Positions 42,805 through 52,191 of a stretch of DNA of 55,439 nt are shown piece after piece. Position 1 is the first letter of the stretch, and every line of letters begins with the position of its first letter. The translations under genes and the position numbers were made by a program. The notes under the pieces were generated by a model. It was not told where the DNA came from. It worked only from the letters and a program-made list of their open reading frames with translations, and made no database searches. The stretch covers positions 96,194-151,632 of the forward strand of contig NZ_WTUZ01000007.1 of assembly GCF_009882985.1 (NCBI RefSeq), in the 5' to 3' direction. The DNA comes from Paenibacillus silvestris (GTDB taxonomy: Bacteria > Bacillota > Bacilli > Paenibacillales > NBRC-103111).

Positions 42805-44256
42805 TCACCTTGATGCGGCTTGGCCGCGAATCGTCAAAATGCGTCCCGCCTCCCAGGCAACGTTTGCTGAGAAATCCAGCTCGAGGACTTCTCCGTCCGG
42901 ACGGAGCGTCAGAGTATACGTGAATGGCGTCTCAACGAATAGCAACTGGATTTCCAGCGTATTGCCGTTCTTCCATGTGAAACTGCCCTCCGCGTTCTGC
43001 TCGGCGCCCCGTTTGACGCTTTCGATACGAATCCGGCTCTCTTTCCACGCGCCTCGGCCCAATTGCACGTTCTGATCGCCGATGCGTTTGTTGCCGATCA
43101 AGAGCTCGGCACCTTGCTCTGAGAAGCGAAGGGCAATCGTTTCGAGCTGCAGCTCGTTTGGCTCCAAATGAAAGACGCGGCCCTCCAATTGCACTTCGTT
43201 CGGCGAAGACAGCTCCACCTGCGGCGCGTCGATTCGAAGAGATGCCAGACGCTCAGCGAGCACCGCTTGAATCGCTTCGTTCGGCTCCGTGACTTCAGCG
43301 GCGGACAGAGCAGGAAGCAGTTCGGCCCATACAACGTCCAGCACGGCTTGCATATCGCCAACGCCGGATGTGATGGCAATCACGGCTTCTTGCTCCGGCA
43401 TGACGATGCAAAATTGACCGAACGCCCCGTCGCCCCGATACGCGTCATGACGGCAGCGCCAGAATTGATAACCGTAGCCCTGCGTCCAATCATTCGCGCG
43501 TCCGTCGTCGTTGTCAATCTGATACGCGGTAGCTTCATCGATCCATGCGGCCGGCAGAATCTGCTTCCCGGCCCATTCGCCGCGTTGCAAGTACAGCTGA
43601 CCGAATTTAGCGATGTCCTCCGTTGTTACGTTCAGCCCCCAGCCGCCGATCGCAATGCCACGCGGACAAGTCTCCCAAGTGGCCTCGGACAAGCCAAGCG
43701 GCGTGAACAGGCGTGGCTTCAGGAACGCAAGCAGGGACTGGCCAGTTATCCGATGGAGAATAGCGGACAGCATATACGTGGCTGCGCTGTTGTAGGCGAA
43801 ATGCGTGCCCGGGACGAAATCGACAGGTTCTGCCAGAAAGCTCTGGACCCAATTCTCGTTCTTTTGCATGCTTCTCGTGACGTCTGCGGCATGGCCGGTG
43901 CCCATCATAAGCAGATGTCGCACCTGCATCGCAGCGAGATTCTCCGATATCGCCTCGGGGACCTCTTCGGGAAAGAAACCGATGACGGAATCCTCCACTG
44001 ACAGTAGCCCTTCCGCTGCGGCAAATCCGATTGCTGTCGACGCGAAGCTTTTGCTAAGCGAAAACAGCATATGTGGGTATTCAGGCCGATATGGCGCCCA
44101 CCAGCCCTCCGAAACTACCTCTCCCCGCCGGAGGAGCATGAAGCTATGCAGCTCCAACTTTTTATCTCGGATGGCATCCAGGAACGCGATTACCGCTTGT
44201 GATGAAATCCCCTGCCCCTCCGGCGCCACTCTCGGCAGATGAGCTCGATTTTTCAT
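42805..44256 (-). CDS. Serine hydrolase of the class C beta-lactamase family
   Basis: A 483-residue protein. The Ser-x-x-Lys motif is SLSKSFAS (about residues 87-90), Tyr-x-Asn is YNSAATYML, and the third motif region lies near YRGDGAFGQ. The beta-lactamase-related domain covers about residues 15-340; the C-terminal 130 residues form a separate beta-rich domain (RVFHLEPNELQLETIALRF). No signal peptide is visible, so it is more likely a cytoplasmic esterase or peptidase than a resistance enzyme. GGAGG lies before the ATG. It appears more GC-rich than its neighbours. Confidence 0.85.
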   Translation of the reverse strand: MKNRAHLPRVAPEGQGISSQAVIAFLDAIRDKKLELHSFMLLRRGEVVSEGWWAPYRPEYPHMLFSLSKSFASTAIGFAAAEGLLSVEDSVIGFFPEEVPEAISENLAAMQVRHLLMMGTGHAADVTRSMQKNENWVQSFLAEPVDFVPGTHFAYNSAATYMLSAILHRITGQSLLAFLKPRLFTPLGLSEATWETCPRGIAIGGWGLNVTTEDIAKFGQLYLQRGEWAGKQILPAAWIDEATAYQIDNDDGRANDWTQGYGYQFWRCRHDAYRGDGAFGQFCIVMPEQEAVIAITSGVGDMQAVLDVVWAELLPALSAAEVTEPNEAIQAVLAERLASLRIDAPQVELSSPNEVQLEGRVFHLEPNELQLETIALRFSEQGAELLIGNKRIGDQNVQLGRGAWKESRIRIESVKRGAEQNAEGSFTWKNGNTLEIQLLFVETPFTYTLTLRPDGEVLELDFSANVAWEAGRILTIRGQAASR

Positions 44257-44482
44257 AATTTCGATTCCTCCTAAATTGTTAATAAACTATGAAACATTTA
44301 AAATGAATGCGTTATCATTTCTTGTGATTGCGAGCTGGCAACGAACGTTTCCTACCGTGCATGCGGATTTCGTTGTGTTCTCAGTTAACATTTTATAGTA
44401 GTTGGATAATTGTGTAAATCGGTCCAAGGAAGGGATTTTGACACTGCGGGTAATGACGAATTAACAATCTTGTTTCTGAACA

Positions 44483-44500
44483 TTTCTGCCCGTTTCATCC
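44483..44500 (+). repeat. Dispersed repeat, copy 15 (left box only)
   Basis: TTTCTGCCCGTTTCATCC matches the left box; the hairpin 26 bases later has a different, terminator-like sequence. Confidence 0.45.
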
Positions 44501-44526
44501 CAAAGCTATAATAACAAAAATAAAGA

Positions 44527-44550
44527 TCCGGAACCCAAAAGGGCTCCGGA
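44527..44550 (-). terminator. Terminator of the phosphodiester-type operon
   Basis: Stem TCCGGAaCCC / GGGcTCCGGA with a 4-base loop, about 35 bases past the GDPD stop. On the minus strand it is followed by a T-rich run (TCTTTATTTTTG). Confidence 0.75.
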
Positions 44551-44584
44551 CTGTTTCCGTCTATTCAACCTCACTCTGTCTAAA

Positions 44585-45316
44585 TTACATAGGTAAATCA
44601 CTCTGAAATTCCGTCATGGCATTCATCAGCAAAGACTTGGTCTCTTCAACTTTATCAATCAATACCCCGTTAATCCCCATTCTCTTCCATCCCAACAAGT
44701 TTTCTGGAGATGTATAGCCGACAGTGCCTTTATAGCCAGCCATAACCCACACTTGTTTTCCAGCTTCGTGAATGATGCGTACCGCTTCCTCGTCCACCCA
44801 TCTTTCCCAAAGACGAATAACATCTGCATCATTTGTGATGAATTCCGAAGCAAGATCCTTAGATGGCATAAACGCAAGGACTTGGACATTCCGGTTAAAT
44901 TGTTTCACACTACGGACATCCTCGCTGGTCATGACCCCCATAATCACCTTATCCTCGTACCCATATTTACGAATGCATGCTAGAATCTGTGTAAGACGCT
45001 CGCCTCCCTCTTTAATATGGAACAAGATCGGCGCCACGTCGCTGGAAAGCACTTCCTCCAGCGTATGTGGATGCAATTGGTGATCATCAACATAACAAAG
45101 GGATGAAAATTGCTCTGCCGATAGTTCATTTATTTTAGCCGGATTACCGAACAATCTTAAAGCATCTTCGTCATGGCTGATAACAGGGACGTTGTCTTTT
45201 GTAAAGCGAATATCCATTTCGACGTAATCCGCTCCGAGTTCTAATGAAAGCTTCGACGATTCAAGACTCAATTCAGGATAGCGATCCGTTCCGCATCTAT
45301 GTGCAATCAACAACAT
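44585..45316 (-). CDS. Glycerophosphodiester phosphodiesterase (GDPD) family
   Basis: A 243-residue cytoplasmic GDPD TIM-barrel protein. IAHRCGTDRYPE corresponds to the HRG...PEN motif with Gly changed to Cys, followed by ADYVEMDIRFTKDNVPVISH with the metal and catalytic residues (Glu, Asp, His). VLIDKVE closes the barrel. It splits a phosphodiester into an alcohol and a sugar- or glycerol-phosphate. The ATG at 45316 has AGGTG at 9 bases and is preferred over a GTG six codons earlier. It is the last gene of the Opp-type operon, 24 bases after the permease, so it probably acts on the imported compound. Confidence 0.88.
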   Translation of the reverse strand: MLLIAHRCGTDRYPELSLESSKLSLELGADYVEMDIRFTKDNVPVISHDEDALRLFGNPAKINELSAEQFSSLCYVDDHQLHPHTLEEVLSSDVAPILFHIKEGGERLTQILACIRKYGYEDKVIMGVMTSEDVRSVKQFNRNVQVLAFMPSKDLASEFITNDADVIRLWERWVDEEAVRIIHEAGKQVWVMAGYKGTVGYTSPENLLGWKRMGINGVLIDKVEETKSLLMNAMTEFQSDLPM

Positions 45317-45340
45317 CTGAAGTATCACCTGCACCTTTTA

Positions 45341-46186
45341 TTATGAGTTTTTATATTTGGGATCCAGTACGTCCCGTAGCCAATCACCTATCAGAGACAC
45401 CAAAACTACAATCACGACAATGACCACGCTTGGTGCGATGCTTAACCACCATGAGTTAATCAAGTAGTTGCGCCCAGCGCTGACCAGCAAACCAAGCGAA
45501 ACATCCGGAGGCTGAATGCCAATTCCTAAGAACGACAGCGAACTTTCCAATAGAATAAACGAGCTGAAGCGCATCGTTGCATGAACAATCAAAGGCGAGG
45601 AAATATTGGTAAATACATGCTCGAATAGAATTCGCATTTTGGAAGCGCCAAGAGCACGGCTGCATTCCATAAAATTGGCTTCTTTAAGCTGAATGGTCTG
45701 ACCGCGCACCAGCCGTGTAAAGGTAGGATAACCGGTTAATCCAATGATGAGCACCAGGATCCACTTGCCTGAGCCAAAAACGGCGGCGCATACAATTGCG
45801 ATAATAATGGAAGGTACGGAAAGTTTGACGTCCGTCAAAAAGGACACGATCGTGTCAAATGGACCTTTGTACAATCCGGCCAAAACCCCTAATACCGTAC
45901 CGACAAAGGTGGCTATCAACAAACTGCCTAAAGCGACAAGCAGTGAGTTTTTCGTTCCGTAAAACAGTCGAATCATAAAATCCCTTCCAAGATGGTCGGT
46001 TCCCAGAAAATTCTGTGGCTTTCCACCATCTAAAAAAGAGGGAGGAATCAATCGTGCGCCTAAATCAGTAGCTCCCAAATCGATAGGGAATAGCAGCGGA
46101 CTTAGCGAAGTGAACAAGGTAATCAACAGGAACATAATGGTCAACACCATGATGAAGGGCGGAATACGTAAGTTTAAAATTCTCAT
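45341..46186 (-). CDS. Opp/Dpp-type ABC permease, DppC-like
   Basis: A 281-residue inner-membrane permease with six helices. GTDHLGRDFMIRLFYGTKNSL is the classic DppC/OppC N-terminal segment (split here: GTDHLGRD and RLFYGTKNSL), and the EAA loop lies in SRALGASKMRILFEHVF. GGAGG precedes the ATG. It pairs with the DppB-like permease ending 18 bases upstream. Substrates of this family are peptides, nickel or sugar phosphodiesters. Confidence 0.9.
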   Translation of the reverse strand: MRILNLRIPPFIMVLTIMFLLITLFTSLSPLLFPIDLGATDLGARLIPPSFLDGGKPQNFLGTDHLGRDFMIRLFYGTKNSLLVALGSLLIATFVGTVLGVLAGLYKGPFDTIVSFLTDVKLSVPSIIIAIVCAAVFGSGKWILVLIIGLTGYPTFTRLVRGQTIQLKEANFMECSRALGASKMRILFEHVFTNISSPLIVHATMRFSSFILLESSLSFLGIGIQPPDVSLGLLVSAGRNYLINSWWLSIAPSVVIVVIVVLVSLIGDWLRDVLDPKYKNS

Positions 46187-46204
46187 TCTCGTCTCCTCCC
46201 CCTC

Positions 46205-47125
46205 CTAAAAATTATCCCGAATGCGCGGATCCAGGAAACCATAACTCAAATCAACGAGTAAATTCACCAGAATAACCGTCGTTGAAACGAGCATCACGCC
46301 GTATTGAATAACAGGAAAATCCCGATATTGTGCAGCTTGAACAATTAACATACCGATACCTGGAAAAGCAAACACGGTCTCTACAACCACCGCGCCTCCT
46401 ATCAACGTACCCAAATGTAAGCCAATAATGGTCACCACCGGAATCAGAGCATTGCGTAATGCATGCTTATAAATGACCATCCGCTCTCTGACGCCTTTGG
46501 CCCGGGCACTATCCAAATAATCCTGACGCAGAACATCCAGCATGGAGCCACGGGTTAAACGCGCAATACCGGCAACAGAATCAACGGTCAATGCGAGCAG
46601 CGGCATTATATAGTGCAAAGGTGAGCTCAAGCCGCCGCTTGGCAGCAGCCTCAGCTTGAGGCTGAACAGAAAAATCAGCAATATGGCGAACACAAAGTTG
46701 GGAATTGTATAGCCTGCTATTGAAATCCCCATCGTTATTCGATCCAGTATGGAATTTCGGTTAACCGCAGCAAATACACCGATTGGGACGCCAATTAAGA
46801 TGGCCAATACAAAGGAAATGGTGCCTAGAGCTATAGTAGGACCTGCACGTTCAGCGAATAATTCGCCCACCGGGCGTAAATAGTGATAGCTCTTACCCAT
46901 ATCACCGGTAAATAACGAGCTAAGATATTGGACATATTGCGCGCCTAACGGCTTGTCCAAACCGAGTGAGACGCGCAGTTGGTCTCTTACCGTTGCCGTA
47001 GCATCATCGGGCACCAGCCACTGAGTCGGATCGCCTGACAATCGGGTAATCATAAAAACCAGAGTCAGGATAAACCAGATTGTGATGAGTGCCTTGATTA
47101 TCCGAGTCGTGATAAAACGGGTCAT
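46205..47125 (-). CDS. Opp/Dpp-type ABC permease, DppB-like
   Basis: A 306-residue permease with six helices. MTRFITTRIIKALITIWFI is the first helix, SLGLDKPLGAQYVQYLSSL is the signature after it, and the EAA loop is DSARAKGVRERMVIYKHAL followed by RNALIPV. Its ATG overlaps the end of the upstream ATPase gene by 4 bases (translational coupling). It forms the pore with the DppC-like partner. Confidence 0.9.
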   Translation of the reverse strand: MTRFITTRIIKALITIWFILTLVFMITRLSGDPTQWLVPDDATATVRDQLRVSLGLDKPLGAQYVQYLSSLFTGDMGKSYHYLRPVGELFAERAGPTIALGTISFVLAILIGVPIGVFAAVNRNSILDRITMGISIAGYTIPNFVFAILLIFLFSLKLRLLPSGGLSSPLHYIMPLLALTVDSVAGIARLTRGSMLDVLRQDYLDSARAKGVRERMVIYKHALRNALIPVVTIIGLHLGTLIGGAVVVETVFAFPGIGMLIVQAAQYRDFPVIQYGVMLVSTTVILVNLLVDLSYGFLDPRIRDNF

Positions 47126-48108
47126 TGCACTCCCTCCTTACCGGCAAACAAATGACAAGCAACGAAATGGCCTGGTTCCACTTCATTAAGCGATGGCATT
47201 TCAATGCTGCATTCCGGCTTGACATGCGGACAGCGACTTTGAAACGGGCAACCTGCAGGCGGGTTGATCGGACTGGGCAGTTCTCCCTCTAAGAGCGTCT
47301 TGCTGCGGACAGACTCTGGATTCGGTATGGGAATCGCATTCATCAGGGCAATGGAATAAGGATGCAGCGTATTGCTAAAGAACTCATGCTTGGAAGCAAG
47401 CTCAACGACCTTGCCCAAATACATAACCATAATGCGATCGCTAATATGCTTGACCACACTCATGTCATGAGAAACGAACAAATAGGTCAGGTGAAATTCC
47501 TTTTGCATTTGCTTAAACAAATTTAATATCTGTGCCTGTACCGACATATCCAGAGCGGAAACCGGCTCGTCGCAAATGACAAATTCGGGACCTAACACCA
47601 GTGCTCGGGCAATGCCGATACGCTGCCTCTGTCCACCGCTGAACTCATGCGGATACTTGCCGAGCGCATCCTCCGGGATGCTGACCTTTTCCAGCAGTGG
47701 CAACACCAATTCCCGCTTTTGCTTGGCATTATACTTCGTATGAATCCGAAGCGGCTCCTCGATGATTCGCCGAATTGTCATACGGGGGTCCAGGGATGAG
47801 TACGGATCTTGAAATATCATCTGGGCTTCCTTCCGGAAGCTTTGGGAGCCCTTGGTTCCCACCTGTTGTCCTTTAAACAAAATTTGCCCATCGGTTGCGT
47901 CCATTAGACCGATCAGCATGCGGGACAGCGTCGATTTTCCACAGCCTGATTCACCGATCAGCCCCAGCGTCTCTCCTTTGTAGATGGTAAAGCTGACATC
48001 ATCAACCGCTTTGACAGTACCGACGGTCTTATGACTAAGCATCCCTTTGTTGACCGGGAAATGTTTTTTTAAGTTTTTGACTTCTACCAATGCTTCCTTA
48101 TCATTCAT
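47122..48108 (-). CDS. Opp/Dpp-type ABC ATPase, OppF-like
   Basis: A 328-residue ATPase. Walker A is [15 protein letters not shown], the signature is FSGGQRQRIGIARAL, Walker B is FVICDEPVSALD. The C-terminal oligopeptide-type domain has cysteines in GCPFQSRCPHVKPEC, as in ATPases of this family that hold an iron-sulfur-like site. GGAGAG precedes the ATG at 48108, which overlaps the end of the OppD-like gene by 8 bases. It energises import together with the OppD-like partner. Confidence 0.92.
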   Translation of the reverse strand: MNDKEALVEVKNLKKHFPVNKGMLSHKTVGTVKAVDDVSFTIYKGETLGLIGESGCGKSTLSRMLIGLMDATDGQILFKGQQVGTKGSQSFRKEAQMIFQDPYSSLDPRMTIRRIIEEPLRIHTKYNAKQKRELVLPLLEKVSIPEDALGKYPHEFSGGQRQRIGIARALVLGPEFVICDEPVSALDMSVQAQILNLFKQMQKEFHLTYLFVSHDMSVVKHISDRIMVMYLGKVVELASKHEFFSNTLHPYSIALMNAIPIPNPESVRSKTLLEGELPSPINPPAGCPFQSRCPHVKPECSIEMPSLNEVEPGHFVACHLFAGKEGVQ

Positions 48109-49093
48109 GATGAGCTCTCCCCGCTTTATCCTCGAGCAGCCAGCACTTTGCTTTATGTCCATTTCCCAAATCCAGCAATGGAGGTTCACTTTCCTCGCAC
48201 TTGCTAAACGTATGAGGGCAACGACCTGCGAAACGGCAATGTGTGACAGGAGCGGTTAATCGAGGAACTGAGCCCGGTATCGAATACAGCTCCTCCTTGT
48301 CTTCCTCGATGCTCGGAATGGAAGCAAGCAAGCCTTGGGTGTACGGATGGGAAGGAGAAGCGAATATTTCCGCTGTCGCTCCTTCTTCCACTACCACACC
48401 GCCGTACATGACCATCATTCTGTCGCACATCTCGGCAACAACACCCATGTTGTGCGTAATCAGAATCATTCCCATCTGAAATTGCCGTTTAATACGGGTC
48501 ATGAGATCCAGAATCTGCGCTTGAATGGTGACATCCAACGCCGTTGTCGGCTCATCGGCGATCACAACCTCAGGGTTGCAGGCCAAAGCGATCGCAATCA
48601 GGATCCTTTGCTGCATACCACCAGACATCTGGTGAGGATAATCATTCAGCCGCGTTTCCGGCGCTGGTATGCCCACCAGACGTAAAAGTTCGATGACTCT
48701 CGCTTTTACTTCCTTCTTCGATATATTTTCATGAATCTGCAGCACCTCTGCGATTTGATCACCAACCGTATAGACCGGATTCAAGGCTGCCTGAGGATTT
48801 TGGAAAATCATAGAGATTTTTTTCCCTTTTATCCGGTCTAAATCTTTCGCTTTCAGCTTTAACAGATTGCTGCCGTGAAACAGAATTTCGCCGTCCTCAA
48901 TCTTCGTATAAGACTTGTCCAACAGATTGAGAATGGAACGGGCGATAGTGCTTTTGCCACAGCCGGATTCGCCGACAATCCCCAGCACCTCGCCTTTATA
49001 CAGACGGAAGCTTACGCCATCCACCGCCGGGACCTTCTTGTTGTTGGAATAATAGTAGGTTTTCAGGTTATTCACGGTTAATACGTCTTCCAA
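48101..49093 (-). CDS. Opp/Dpp-type ABC ATPase, OppD-like
   Basis: A 330-residue ATPase. Walker A is [17 protein letters not shown], the signature is [15 protein letters not shown], Walker B is [12 protein letters not shown]. The C-terminal cysteine motif ([15 protein letters not shown]) is present. It lies 29 bases after the binding-protein gene and overlaps the OppF-like gene by 8 bases. The full set binding protein, D, F, B, C is therefore complete in one operon. Confidence 0.92.
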   Translation of the reverse strand: MEDVLTVNNLKTYYYSNNKKVPAVDGVSFRLYKGEVLGIVGESGCGKSTIARSILNLLDKSYTKIEDGEILFHGSNLLKLKAKDLDRIKGKKISMIFQNPQAALNPVYTVGDQIAEVLQIHENISKKEVKARVIELLRLVGIPAPETRLNDYPHQMSGGMQQRILIAIALACNPEVVIADEPTTALDVTIQAQILDLMTRIKRQFQMGMILITHNMGVVAEMCDRMMVMYGGVVVEEGATAEIFASPSHPYTQGLLASIPSIEEDKEELYSIPGSVPRLTAPVTHCRFAGRCPHTFSKCEESEPPLLDLGNGHKAKCWLLEDKAGRAHHE

Positions 49094-49122
49094 TATGGTT
49101 CCACCCCCTCAAAACTGGATTA

Positions 49123-50676
49123 TTAGTTCAACACTTTGAAATTTTCCGCTCTAAAGTCCATTGCTTGCGAAGAATATGGCGCCCACTCCAGACCTTTACG
49201 GATTCCCCAGCCTTCGTATGGATAGTAAAGCACCGTGCCTGGTACTTCATCGTCGAAGATTTGCATCTGCTTTTTAGCCAGTTCCTTCCGTTTAGCTGGA
49301 TCGAGGATAGAAGCCAGCTCCTTAGCATTTTTAAGGAACTCAGGAGTCATGTCCTTCCAGTAGATCTTCTCAGCATCCGTTCCCGGACCCCATAGCAACG
49401 ACAAACCCCCAGACGGATCTGGAAAACGCATCGTATTTGACCAGTTTGCAACCGATTTTCGCTCAACTTTATCGCTAAACTTGACTTTGGCGTTAATACC
49501 GACTTTTTTCCACATGTCCACAATGGCTTCAGCCGCTTCATTGCCAAACGTGTAGTAATTGGATTTCAATTCGTATTCAATCAATTCACCTTTATAGGAA
49601 GACTCTGCGAGCAATTTTTTGGCTTTTTCCACGTTATATTCAGGTGTAGGATAATCGCTCAGGTAAAAATCGTTGAACTCCGAGTATTGATGGCCTTTTG
49701 GAATAACGGCTTTGCCTTGCCACAGCTTATCGACGAGCATTTGACGGTCAATGGACAAACTTAGCGCCTGGCGCACCTTTTTGTCGGCAAGCGGGCCGCT
49801 CGTTGTGTTAAACGTCAACACATGCATATTGCTAATATTAAGTCCTTTTACGCTGAGATTTTTGTTACTCTCAATAACGGATACTTGATCAAGAGGCACT
49901 TGCGTGATGAGATCTACCTCTCCAGTAATAAGTGCTGTAATACGGGTGGACGTTTCGTTATACACAATGAACTCGATTCTTTTCGCTGCCGGTTTCGCAC
50001 CCCAATAATCGTCAAATCGCTCTAAAACTACTTTTTCCGGAGAATAGGAAACAACTTTATATGGACCGGTACCAACCGGTTTTGCAGCGAAGGCTTCATC
50101 GCCGACTTTCGTGAGATAATCGGCTGGGACGATCCATGAGCCCCAGCTTGAAGCGATACGTTGCTCCAACAGTGGGTCGACTACATTCGTAATGATTCGG
50201 AACTTGTAGTCATCGATTACCTGTACTTCCTTTACGACAGAGAGCATATTCGTCGCATCTGCCATTCCCGGCAGATTTTGGTGCAAACGGTTGAAGCTGA
50301 AGACAACATCCTTGGATTTCAACTCGTCTCCATTGTGAAATTTGACACCTTTCCTAAGCGTTACATCCAATGTGTAATCGTCAACACGTTTCCATTCCGT
50401 TGCAAGCATCGGCTTCAAAGACCATTTATCTTTCGGATCGGAAAGTAGAATCGTTTCGAAGATGTCATAGAGAATACGTATACTTGTGTTACCGCTGGTA
50501 CGTTGCGGATCCAACAGTTGAGGAAGCTCGGTCACACCGATTTTCAGAACATCGAGTTCCTTGGAACCTGACGCTTGAGTACCTGATGCTTCATTCGTGG
50601 GCGGTGTGTTGCTACATGCCGAGAGCACGATAACAAGAAGCATGCTAATAATAAGTAAGATTGCTGTTTTCTTCAT
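49123..50676 (-). CDS. Family 5 solute-binding lipoprotein (OppA/DppA/AccA-like)
   Basis: A 517-residue extracellular binding protein. The signal peptide ends at lipobox IVLSACSNTPP. Family 5 hallmarks are LLDPQRTSGNTSIRILYDIF, VTLRKGVKFHNGDELKSKDV and PVGTGPYKVVSYSPEK. These proteins bind peptides, nickel chelates, sugars or, in Agrobacterium AccA, agrocinopine. The operon has phosphodiesterases and a phosphatase but no peptidase, which argues against a plain peptide importer. The gene follows the phosphodiesterase gene by 48 bases. Confidence 0.9.
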   Translation of the reverse strand: MKKTAILLIISMLLVIVLSACSNTPPTNEASGTQASGSKELDVLKIGVTELPQLLDPQRTSGNTSIRILYDIFETILLSDPKDKWSLKPMLATEWKRVDDYTLDVTLRKGVKFHNGDELKSKDVVFSFNRLHQNLPGMADATNMLSVVKEVQVIDDYKFRIITNVVDPLLEQRIASSWGSWIVPADYLTKVGDEAFAAKPVGTGPYKVVSYSPEKVVLERFDDYWGAKPAAKRIEFIVYNETSTRITALITGEVDLITQVPLDQVSVIESNKNLSVKGLNISNMHVLTFNTTSGPLADKKVRQALSLSIDRQMLVDKLWQGKAVIPKGHQYSEFNDFYLSDYPTPEYNVEKAKKLLAESSYKGELIEYELKSNYYTFGNEAAEAIVDMWKKVGINAKVKFSDKVERKSVANWSNTMRFPDPSGGLSLLWGPGTDAEKIYWKDMTPEFLKNAKELASILDPAKRKELAKKQMQIFDDEVPGTVLYYPYEGWGIRKGLEWAPYSSQAMDFRAENFKVLN

Positions 50677-50724
50677 TCAAAATTCCCTTCTTTCTGTTTT
50701 TGTTTTTTTCACTTACACCTTCCG

Positions 50725-52191
50725 TTATTTTTTATATCCTTCTATATAAGTGGTTCCATTAACATCGATAAGCCGTATGCCTGCACGATTTTGTTGATTT
50801 TCAATTTCTTTGGTCACAACTTCAAGTTGGGTTAATGACATGTCTATCTGCTCAGGCTCAATTCCTTCAGCTAACACTCTTCCATCAAAGCCCGACTCTG
50901 CGCTTAGCCCAATTAATTGGCAAACCGTTGGTGCTATATCGACGATGCCGCAAGTTATATCACTGACATGGCCCTTCTTAAAGCTGCTGCCAACCCCCAG
51001 ACAAAAAGCATGCATGTCATAAGGAGAAACTGTACCATGAGAAGATTGCAGCTTGGAAGATGAAGTTAATGCTCCAGTTATTCCCGGCACACCATATTCA
51101 TTGGGTTCATTGTCCCATTTCGGTTGGATCACAAGAAGCGGTGCTCGCTCATGCGTGATCGATCCCAGTAACATTTCGAGGGAGAGCACATCGGGCAAAT
51201 CCGAATACTTCGTATCCCTTGCAAAAACGAGCTCGCACCAATCCTGTGATTGCATCCAGCCGATTAAAGCCTTAACCTCTGCAGGGGTCTCTTCCACTTC
51301 TTCAGCCACATAGATATAACACCCGGTGACAATAAACCTAGTTTGAAGCTTTAGTTCTTGGGCAGCGCTTTGCATGTGCCCTTGAAGCGAGCCTTTAGCT
51401 TGTATCGTGGAATGTCCGTGATCGCTGATCCACAAAATATCGATCGCTTCACTTAGACTTTCCCGCTCAATAGCTTGCAGAACCTCCTTTACACAATCAT
51501 CTACTACTTGTAACGCTTCATGATGTTCGGGAGATCCAATTCCATAATCATGCTGGCTTGCATCCGGTTCAGAAAGCCATAAAACCATTACTTGATTCTG
51601 ATCATTTTTCAAGTGGTTATTTATCAATGAACGAGTTGCCCATAAAGCCCGTTCCTTTTTAATTTTGGTTTGTTCTTCAGGAACATGGCCCAATTGGCGA
51701 TGCAGCTCTTCCAATTCGACTTTCCCATATACAGAGGAAGGATTAATGACCAGTTCGGGATGATTCAGGTTCCATAGAAGTGAAGCACCCGGTGAACTGG
51801 AAGCGGCAACTGCCAGATGCTTTCCGTATTGATGCAATCGGTCTCCTAACGTAGGGTGCAGGATGAAAGGCTCCGACTTGGCCTGACTATAGGCCAATAA
51901 GTGCTTGTCGTTTCCGGTTTGGAGTAAACCATCCTCACCAAATCCCTGCACATACATCAAATTGCTGACAACTCCATGACGTCCCGGGTAAACGCCGGTT
52001 GTCAAAGTTGTCATACTAACCCTTGTTTCAGATGGGTAAGCCGCATGAAAAGAGGTGAATAAAGTACCACGTTCCATCAGCTTGGCGCATGTCGGCATAA
52101 GTGCGGGGTCCACGCTATCCGGTCGTAATCCGTCCGTACCAATAATCAGTACCCTCCGTTTAGAAAGATCATGCTTGCTCGATAGTGTCAT
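50725..52191 (-). CDS. Type I phosphodiesterase / nucleotide pyrophosphatase family
   Basis: A 488-residue alkaline-phosphatase-superfamily enzyme. The metal-binding start IIGTDGLRPDSV, the nucleophile region AAYPSETRVSMTTLTTG (Ser or Thr), the mid-protein WLSEPDASQHDYG and WISDHGHST, and a final His in KLQSSHGTVSPYDMH fit the two-metal site. No signal peptide is seen, so it should act inside the cell. It probably hydrolyses a phosphodiester or phosphomonoester. Its start overlaps the ComB-like gene by 23 bases, so the two are coupled. AGAGGGG precedes the ATG. Confidence 0.85.
   Translation of the reverse strand: MTLSSKHDLSKRRVLIIGTDGLRPDSVDPALMPTCAKLMERGTLFTSFHAAYPSETRVSMTTLTTGVYPGRHGVVSNLMYVQGFGEDGLLQTGNDKHLLAYSQAKSEPFILHPTLGDRLHQYGKHLAVAASSSPGASLLWNLNHPELVINPSSVYGKVELEELHRQLGHVPEEQTKIKKERALWATRSLINNHLKNDQNQVMVLWLSEPDASQHDYGIGSPEHHEALQVVDDCVKEVLQAIERESLSEAIDILWISDHGHSTIQAKGSLQGHMQSAAQELKLQTRFIVTGCYIYVAEEVEETPAEVKALIGWMQSQDWCELVFARDTKYSDLPDVLSLEMLLGSITHERAPLLVIQPKWDNEPNEYGVPGITGALTSSSKLQSSHGTVSPYDMHAFCLGVGSSFKKGHVSDITCGIVDIAPTVCQLIGLSAESGFDGRVLAEGIEPEQIDMSLTQLEVVTKEIENQQNRAGIRLIDVNGTTYIEGYKK

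Larger units (their letters stand above)
44257..44584. other. Intergenic region with terminator and a repeat left box
   Basis: No gene seen. It carries the serine hydrolase promoter region, a left-box-like string of the dispersed repeat (44483-44500) and the terminator of the GDPD operon (44527-44550). Confidence 0.45.

Noticed and set aside
43168..44001. 277-codon plus-strand frame inside the serine hydrolase gene
   Set aside because: It is antisense to a well-supported enzyme in a GC-rich gene; the product looks like no protein family and has no ribosome binding site.
42805..44256. Class C beta-lactamase-like protein as an antibiotic resistance enzyme
   Set aside because: It lacks a signal peptide and has an extra C-terminal domain, both unlike secreted beta-lactamases.
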